Shown piece after piece: positions 56,064-60,380 of a stretch of 60,380 nucleotides of DNA; positions within the stretch are counted from its first letter, which is position 1, and each line of letters starts with the position of its first letter. The notes below the pieces were generated by a model, which was not told the DNA's origin, did no database searches, and saw nothing but the letters and a program-made list of their open reading frames with translations. The position numbers were made by a program, and so were the translations under genes. The stretch comes from an uncultured Clostridium sp. (GTDB lineage Bacteria > Bacillota > Clostridia > Lachnospirales > Lachnospiraceae). The stretch lies in NCBI GenBank assembly GCA_946498245.1, contig CAMMNN010000020.1, positions 1 through 60,380 on the forward strand. The letters are read 5' to 3'.

Positions 56064-57065
56064 ATGGAACAATTAAAGATAGCTGTAATCGGGGCTGGCT
56101 TTATAGGATCATTCCACGCACGTATACTGTTTGAATGCCCTCAGGCAGAGTTAAAAGCCATTGTAGATATTAACGAGGAAACCGCAAGAACTTTATCCGA
56201 AAAATATGGCTGCCGATACTATACTGACATGGAAGAAATGCTTCAAAAAGAGGAAATTGATGCCGTCAGTATCTGTACTCCGGAGGACTGCCACTTAGAA
56301 CCGGTTCGTCTTGCTGCGGCTTATCAAAAGCATATTCTGTTAGAAAAGCCTGTTGCCAAAACATATGATGAAGCAAAAGAAATCCGACGGTTGGCAGAGG
56401 ATAATCAAATACGCCTGATGGTGGGACATTTGCTCCATTTTGATCCCAGATATGTATCATTGAAAAACAGCGTGCATTCAGGCTCTTTGGGTGAAATCGT
56501 AAGTCTCCTTTTCAGAAGAGTCAACTGGAAACGGACCAGCAGGCGTCTGAAAGGGAAAGTATCTTTTTTATATTATATGGCAGTCCATGATATTGAATTT
56601 ATGCTTTCATGCAATGGGCTGACAGAACCCGTAAAAGTTTATGCGCAGGGAGTTTCCCGTATCAATCAGGAAATAGGGCAGCAGGATACTGCGTTTTTAA
56701 CCATAACTTTTCAAAATGGTTCCATAGGCTGCATAGAAGTGATGTGGGCTATGCCTGAAAATGCAGCGTCTATTTTGCAGACAGAAGCTGAAATACTAGG
56801 TACCAAAGGTGTTGGATTCCTGGACGGAAAAAATCACGGAGTCGAAATGGTAACTGATTCTGGTTCCCGGTGCCCGGATCTGCTTCACTGGCCGAAATAT
56901 AATGGAAAGATGCAGGGAGATTTGAAAGAAGAAGTGTGTCATTTCGTTCAGGCGACTTTATCGGGTGAAGCCTATATGGTAAACACAGATACTGCTGTAA
57001 AGGCGGTTCAGATTATTGAAGCCGCATTACAGTCAATGGCTGCAGGAGAACCGGTTATGCTGTGA
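56064..57065 (+). CDS. Gfo/Idh/MocA family oxidoreductase
   Basis: The 333-residue NAD(P)-dependent enzyme has the Rossmann loop AVIGAGFIGSFHA (residues 7-19), the family EKP motif with Lys95 in LLEKPVAKT, and the second catalytic pair His175-Asp176 in YMAVHDIEF. Members oxidise sugars, inositols or sugar acids; a few are NAD-dependent glycosidases. The substrate cannot be named. It lies between the importer and AGE copy 2 in one transcription unit, behind GAGAGGTAG, so it probably acts on the imported compound. Confidence 0.92.
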   Translation: MEQLKIAVIGAGFIGSFHARILFECPQAELKAIVDINEETARTLSEKYGCRYYTDMEEMLQKEEIDAVSICTPEDCHLEPVRLAAAYQKHILLEKPVAKTYDEAKEIRRLAEDNQIRLMVGHLLHFDPRYVSLKNSVHSGSLGEIVSLLFRRVNWKRTSRRLKGKVSFLYYMAVHDIEFMLSCNGLTEPVKVYAQGVSRINQEIGQQDTAFLTITFQNGSIGCIEVMWAMPENAASILQTEAEILGTKGVGFLDGKNHGVEMVTDSGSRCPDLLHWPKYNGKMQGDLKEEVCHFVQATLSGEAYMVNTDTAVKAVQIIEAALQSMAAGEPVML

Positions 57066-57080
57066 CAGAGGAGACTTAAC

Positions 57081-58355
57081 ATGGAAAAACAGAAGGATTT
57101 CAGAAATGAGTATGAGGATTATAAAAACCACTTAATTCAGACCATTCTTCCCTTTTATATGGATCGGGCTATCGACAGAAAAAACGGAGGCTTTTACTCT
57201 TGCTTTACAAATGATGGGACGGCAATGGTTTCGACCCATAAATATATGTGGTCTCAGGGAAGATATATCTGGATTTTTTCAAAGCTGGCAGAAATGACAG
57301 AATTTCCGGAAAATACACGGAAGGAATTTTTAGAGCTGGCCAGAAACGGGCTGGATTTTGTTCTGTCGCATGGCTTTTTAGAGAACGGAAGGTGCGTCTT
57401 CTTAATGGACGAAAAGGGCGGCTGGCTGGAGGCTTCGCCTTCAGGAGGCTATGCCGGAAGCACATTTGCAGATTGCTATGTTGCAAGTGGGATTGTACAG
57501 TATGCAAAGGCGGCAAAGGATCAAAAAATCCTTGAGCTGGCCATGGAAAAGTATGAGCTGATTATGGAAATTTACAGAAATCATACCTTCCAGACCATTC
57601 CATTCTATATTCCGGAAGGAATGAAAGGCCATCTTACGGCTATGATTTTATGTGGAATGCAAAGGGATTATCTCCTGGCATTAGAGGAATTTAAAGACAG
57701 CCGGTCAGAGCAAATCAAACAGACCTACGAGCTGCTTTGCCGGGAAATTTTGGAGCATTTCTGCCAAAAGGACAGTCTGGTTTACGAAATGATTGGCGAG
57801 GACAATAAACCTGTCCGGAGATTTTTAGGCCAGTATATTAATATCGGACATACCATGGAGGGAATGTGGTTTATCCTGGATTGGGCGGTAAAAACCCATA
57901 ATGACACGGCCATAAAAAAGGTGGGAAGCATTTTAAAGGCTACTTTTGATATTGGCTGGGATCCTGTTTACGGGGGCCTCTATTATTACAGAGGAAGCAG
58001 CGGAGGAGCCTTAGAGGGCGATATTTTAGATGAAAGAGAAGAGCAGTCGGCTTCTCAGATGCGATCCGATCAGGAGAATAAATTGTGGTGGGTTCATACG
58101 GAAACTCTATATGCCCTTTTGCTTTACGGCATTACCCAGGGCGACAGGGACTGCATGGATCGGTACCGTATGCTAAAAGATTATATCTTCCGGACCTTCC
58201 CCAATCCAGATCCTCAGATCGGAGATTGGATATTTCTCAGAAAGCAGGATGGTACGCCGGCTGACAATGAAGTAGGAGGCCGACTTCCCATCAAGGATCC
58301 ATTTCACACTATAAGGAATTTTACCCTTATTATGGATCTGTTGTCAGAGAGCTGA
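57081..58355 (+). CDS. AGE family epimerase/isomerase, copy 2
   Basis: The 424-residue protein is a paralogue of AGE copy 1: KYMWSQGRYIWIFSKL, GYAGSTFADCYVASG, NIGHTMEGMWFIL and GGRLPIKDPFHTIRN all align. It differs at the active-site segment, WWVHTETLY against WWPNTEAMY in copy 1, so the two may handle different sugars or reaction steps. The AGE family includes N-acylglucosamine 2-epimerase, cellobiose 2-epimerase and the sulfoquinovose isomerase YihS. AGAGGAG precedes the ATG. It ends the operon before a strong terminator. Confidence 0.9.
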   Translation: MEKQKDFRNEYEDYKNHLIQTILPFYMDRAIDRKNGGFYSCFTNDGTAMVSTHKYMWSQGRYIWIFSKLAEMTEFPENTRKEFLELARNGLDFVLSHGFLENGRCVFLMDEKGGWLEASPSGGYAGSTFADCYVASGIVQYAKAAKDQKILELAMEKYELIMEIYRNHTFQTIPFYIPEGMKGHLTAMILCGMQRDYLLALEEFKDSRSEQIKQTYELLCREILEHFCQKDSLVYEMIGEDNKPVRRFLGQYINIGHTMEGMWFILDWAVKTHNDTAIKKVGSILKATFDIGWDPVYGGLYYYRGSSGGALEGDILDEREEQSASQMRSDQENKLWWVHTETLYALLLYGITQGDRDCMDRYRMLKDYIFRTFPNPDPQIGDWIFLRKQDGTPADNEVGGRLPIKDPFHTIRNFTLIMDLLSES

Positions 58356-58382
58356 AAATTCTCCTTCGATTCTCTTAATCAG

Positions 58383-58441
58383 AGCTCCTGTGCTTTTATA
58401 TCTGCGGTTTCCAGAGCTGCATTTATTTTAGCACAGGAGCT
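58383..58441 (+). terminator. Terminator of the importer-AGE operon
   Basis: A perfect 12-bp stem pairs AGCTCCTGTGCT (58383-58394) with AGCACAGGAGCT (58430-58441), followed by TTTTGTC. It lies 28 bases after AGE copy 2 and six bases before the end of the truncated LacI gene. Confidence 0.82.
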
Positions 58442-58446
58442 TTTTG

Positions 58447-59250
58447 TCACATATCTTTTCCAGAGGAATTCATTTTATAGCTCCCCCGGATAATCAGGCT
58501 TACGGGAATTGTAGGAATCGTATTTTCTGACTGCCGTTCTTCCAATAGATCTACCATCAATTCCACTGCTTTTCTGGCCATCAGTTCTTTATCAACGTCA
58601 ATAGTAGTTAGAGAATAGAAGGGCTGGCCTGACAGGAAGGTATTGTCAAATCCAATAATGCTGATGTCTTCCGGAATCCGGATTCCCCTGTCTTTCAGGT
58701 AATTCATTGCGGCAAGTGCGCGGTGATCATTTCCGGCAAAAATAGCCGTAAAATCTGTCTGGCCCCAGAAATTTTCCAAAGCCGTATGAATATCCTTTTC
58801 TTTCCTGGAATTGCAGGGAATAATTAAAGCGTCGTCAGGTTGGATTCCATGTTCCAGAAGAGCTTTCCTGTATCCTTCTATCCGTTGTTTTCCCGTAATT
58901 CTGGTAAGATCATGAGTCAAATGTGCAATCCTTTTATGGCCCAAACCAAGAAGGTACTTGGTGGCAAGGTAGGCCCCGTGAACATTGTCAGCCATCACAC
59001 AGTAAGGGCGAATCCGGGTAACGGCATTTCCGATAAAGACATAGGGAATCCTGTTTTCGTCCAGTTGATCCAGAATCTTCTGGGGTACGGTACTGGTAAA
59101 AAAGCAGCCGTTTCCAATATGGGTCATAAATTCCTCTGGGTGGTAATTCAGTTCCTCAATGGAATACGTAGAAAAAAGTATTTTGATATTATGGGCTTTG
59201 GCAGCCTGCTCTAGATAAGACAGCAGGGGCATATAAAAGCTATTGTTGAA
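58447..59250 (-). pseudogene. LacI family regulator lacking its DNA-binding domain
   Basis: About 265 residues of the periplasmic-binding-like effector domain remain: NNSFYMPLLSYLEQAA at its start, GNGCFFTSTVPQKIL, LLGLGHKRIAHLTHD, FTAIFAGNDHRALAAMNYL and EDISIIGFDNTFLS all match LacI/GalR proteins. The N-terminal helix-turn-helix and hinge (about 60 residues) are missing; the homology stops at about 59247-59250, exactly where a permease remnant begins on the other strand. A protein starting at ATG 59232 could still be made, but without DNA binding. I read this as a deletion scar. Confidence 0.82.
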
Positions 59251-59424
59251 AAAATGATTTCCAGTAATTCCGGCCTGGGATTTTTGATTACGCGAGGAAT
59301 GGACAGCGCCGATACGCCCTTAATTATTGTTGGTATGGTATCGGTGGGAATCATCGGCGCTTTGATCTCAGTGGTTCTCACATATGCAGAAAAGTGGCTG
59401 TGTCCATGGAAAGACTCAACGTAA
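59251..59424 (+). pseudogene. C-terminal remnant of an SsuC/TauC-like permease
   Basis: The plus-strand frame encodes SSNSGLGFLITRGMDSADTP and continues to EKWLCPW before a TAA. It aligns with the last 55 residues of permease 2 (AKSGVGFLITRGMDSGDTA, ending ERWLCPW). Everything upstream of the homology, about 200 residues, is missing and replaced by the LacI remnant. The 3' end overlaps the next ATPase gene by about 20 bases, as in the intact importer operon. Confidence 0.85.
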
Positions 59425-59884
59425 AGTTAAAAGTAAATCATATTACAAAGAGCTTTCAGGTCGGAGGAAAAACCATATCCATTCTGGATGGGATTGACCT
59501 GGAAGTATATAACAACGAATTTTTAGTCCTTCTGGGACCGGGACGATGCGGAAAAACCGTTCTCATGAACATTATGAGCGCCTTAAAGCTGCCGGACAGC
59601 GGGACTGTAGAATTAGACGGAAAAAAGCTTTCAGAGCCTTCTTCCCAAATCGGCATGGTTTTCCAAAAAACCGGGCTAATGCCCTGGAAAACCGTTATGG
59701 AAAATGTAGAGCTGGGGCCAAAAATGGCGGGAGTCCCTAAAAAAGAGCGGCGGGAGAGGGCGCAGTATTATATCAATCTGGTAGATCTCCAGGGATTTGA
59801 AAGGGCCTATCCCCGTCAGCTTTCTGGAGGAATGAAACAGAGAGCCGGAATTGCCAGAGCCTATGCCAACAATACTGAAGTTCT
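59400..59884 (+). pseudogene. ABC ATPase (paralogue of ATPase 1) interrupted by an insertion
   Basis: About 160 residues are homologous to ATPase 1: the same Walker A variant (GPGRCGKT, residues 46-53), IGMVFQKTGLMPWKTVMENV, and signature LSGGMKQR. Homology ends at ANNTEV, where Walker B should follow; the frame then runs into unrelated sequence (SHQPPVQLVV, stop at 59916-59918) inside a mobile element. The missing part includes Walker B, D-loop and H-loop, so the product cannot be an active ATPase. The start by homology is GTG 59400 or ATG 59406. Confidence 0.85.
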
Positions 59885-60215
59885 AAGTCACCAACCACCA
59901 GTTCAACTGGTGGTTTGATTTTGCCCCTCCAAAGGGGCATTGTTACTGCTCGCCCCGAAGGGCGGTGTCGCAAGCATTATTACTGGTCCGCTTATAAAGC
60001 GGTACTTCTCGAATCTTCTTTCCTTGATTCTTCTGCTTGCTCTTTGATATATTTCTGTACTGCCTCATCAGTGATATTACCAATTGTTTCTACATAATAT
60101 CCCCTCGCCCAAAATGCTTTATCCCACTTACTTTGTAATTCTGGATGTCTATCATAAATCATCAGTGTACTTTTTCCCTTCAAGTACCCCATGAAATTTG
60201 ACACGCCAAACTTTA
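59885..60215. mobile_element. IS200/IS605-type element, truncated
   Basis: The left end, next to the interrupted ATPase, has a subterminal palindrome ACCACCAGTTCAACTGGTGGT (59894-59914), as expected for single-strand transposons of this family. Two further small hairpins follow, GCCCCTCCAAAGGGGC and GCCCCGAAGGGC. A TnpA fragment is read on the minus strand. The right end is missing because TnpA homology breaks off at about 60205-60217. Confidence 0.72.
59992..60215 (-). pseudogene. IS200/IS605 TnpA transposase, N-terminus missing
   Basis: About 74 C-terminal residues match Y1 transposases: NFMGYLKGKSTLMIYDRHPE, FWARGYYVETIG and AVQKYIKEQAEE, the last holding the expected catalytic tyrosine. 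The HUH metal-binding motif, which belongs to the missing N-terminal half, is replaced by unrelated sequence beyond about 60215. The protein cannot catalyse transposition, though the ends may still be moved by a related TnpA elsewhere. Confidence 0.78.
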
Positions 60216-60249
60216 CAAAGGGCGAAAACAGACCGTGAAACGGGCTGCT

Positions 60250-60305
60250 GACAACAAACGGCGGTATGCTCCCAGAGAGGGCAGCATACCGCCTGTTTTG
60301 TTGTC
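60250..60305. repeat. Long interrupted inverted repeat in mobile DNA
   Basis: GACAACAAA (60250-60258) pairs with TTTGTTGTC (60297-60305), and GGCGGTATGCT (60260-60270) with AGCATACCGCC (60283-60293), giving a stem of about 20 bp around a 12-base loop. It lies in the sequence that truncates the transposase gene and could be a terminator or an element end. Confidence 0.7.
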
Positions 60306-60313
60306 CGGGGTTT

Positions 60314-60364
60314 CCAAAGGGGCTTGCCCCTTGGCACACGACTTTGCTTGCAAAGTGTAGTGTG
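60314..60364. other. Paired inverted repeats resembling an oriT region
   Basis: CCAAAGGGGC/GCCCCTTGG (60314-60334) is followed by CACACGACTTTGC/GCAAAGTGTAGTGTG (60335-60364) and GTGTGTTATACGC at the right edge. Back-to-back dyads next to such a sequence are common at transfer origins of integrative conjugative elements. No relaxase gene is inside the window, so this is a structural suggestion only. Confidence 0.4.
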
Positions 60365-60380
60365 TTATACGCTCTGTCGG

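Noticed and set aside
59992..60339. A 115-residue minus-strand protein taken as a whole
   Set aside because: Only the C-terminal 74 residues match TnpA; the first 41 residues are unrelated sequence from the next element, so this is an accidental fusion.

Overview
The window reads as chromosome from a spore-forming, anaerobic Firmicute of the Clostridia, most like a Lachnospiraceae gut bacterium. The evidence is an alpha/beta small acid-soluble spore protein, YlbJ, a Bacillus/Clostridium-type gene order (rpmB | Asp23-YloV, recG; rsmD-coaD-ylbJ), a SigV/RsiV-type ECF pair, strong AGGAGG ribosome-binding sites and many TTGaca-17-TATAAT promoters. The genus cannot be fixed from sequence reading alone.

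Layout. 1-4.5 kb: rpmB (partial), an Asp23 protein, a FakA/YloV-type kinase and recG. 4.5-6.4 kb: an oxidoreductase-like protein lacking the usual catalytic lysine, an AT-rich toxin-antitoxin pair (DUF4258/YgiT zinc finger) and a spore protein gene. 6.6-10.2 kb: rsmD, coaD, a coiled-coil protein, ylbJ and an M23 peptidase. 10.3-17.5 kb: RNA-modifying enzymes (an RsmF-like methyltransferase and two pseudouridine synthases), a HAD phosphatase, a YgiQ radical SAM protein, an SDR and a small membrane protein. 17.5-21.6 kb: an AraC regulator divergent from a beta-glucoside PTS and a 6-phospho-beta-glucosidase. 21.7-27.1 kb: L,D-transpeptidase, trpS, ECF sigma/anti-sigma, an HD hydrolase and recU. 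27.2-33.1 kb: histidine operon hisZGDBA-hisIE; hisF, hisH and hisC are absent, and the HisIE protein carries an extra degenerate HisA/HisF-like barrel. 33.1-35.3 kb: pepT and an AEC transporter. 35.6-41.8 kb: a complete F-type ATP synthase operon whose c subunit looks proton-specific. 41.8-48.8 kb: LysR and LacI regulators divergent from a maltose module (PTS EIIABC, a MapP-like phosphatase, malQ) with two LacI-type operators.

48.9-58.4 kb is the most unusual part: an AGE-family epimerase divergent from a ROK regulator, then a nitrate/sulfonate/taurine-class ABC importer (lipoprotein, two permeases, two different ATPases), a Gfo/Idh/MocA oxidoreductase and a second AGE-family enzyme. The gene set suggests import and oxidation/isomerisation of an unknown, possibly sulfonated or acidic, sugar-like substrate. 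The two ATPases have complementary defects: one has lost the H-loop histidine, the other has a degenerate signature motif. A heterodimer would therefore have one canonical and one degenerate ATP site, an arrangement best known from ABC exporters.

58.4-60.4 kb is wreckage of a second, related transport locus: a LacI-type regulator without its DNA-binding domain is fused by deletion to the tail of a permease, followed by a third ATPase gene cut by an IS200/IS605-type element. The element's transposase gene is itself truncated by further mobile DNA that carries long inverted repeats and an oriT-like structure at the right edge.
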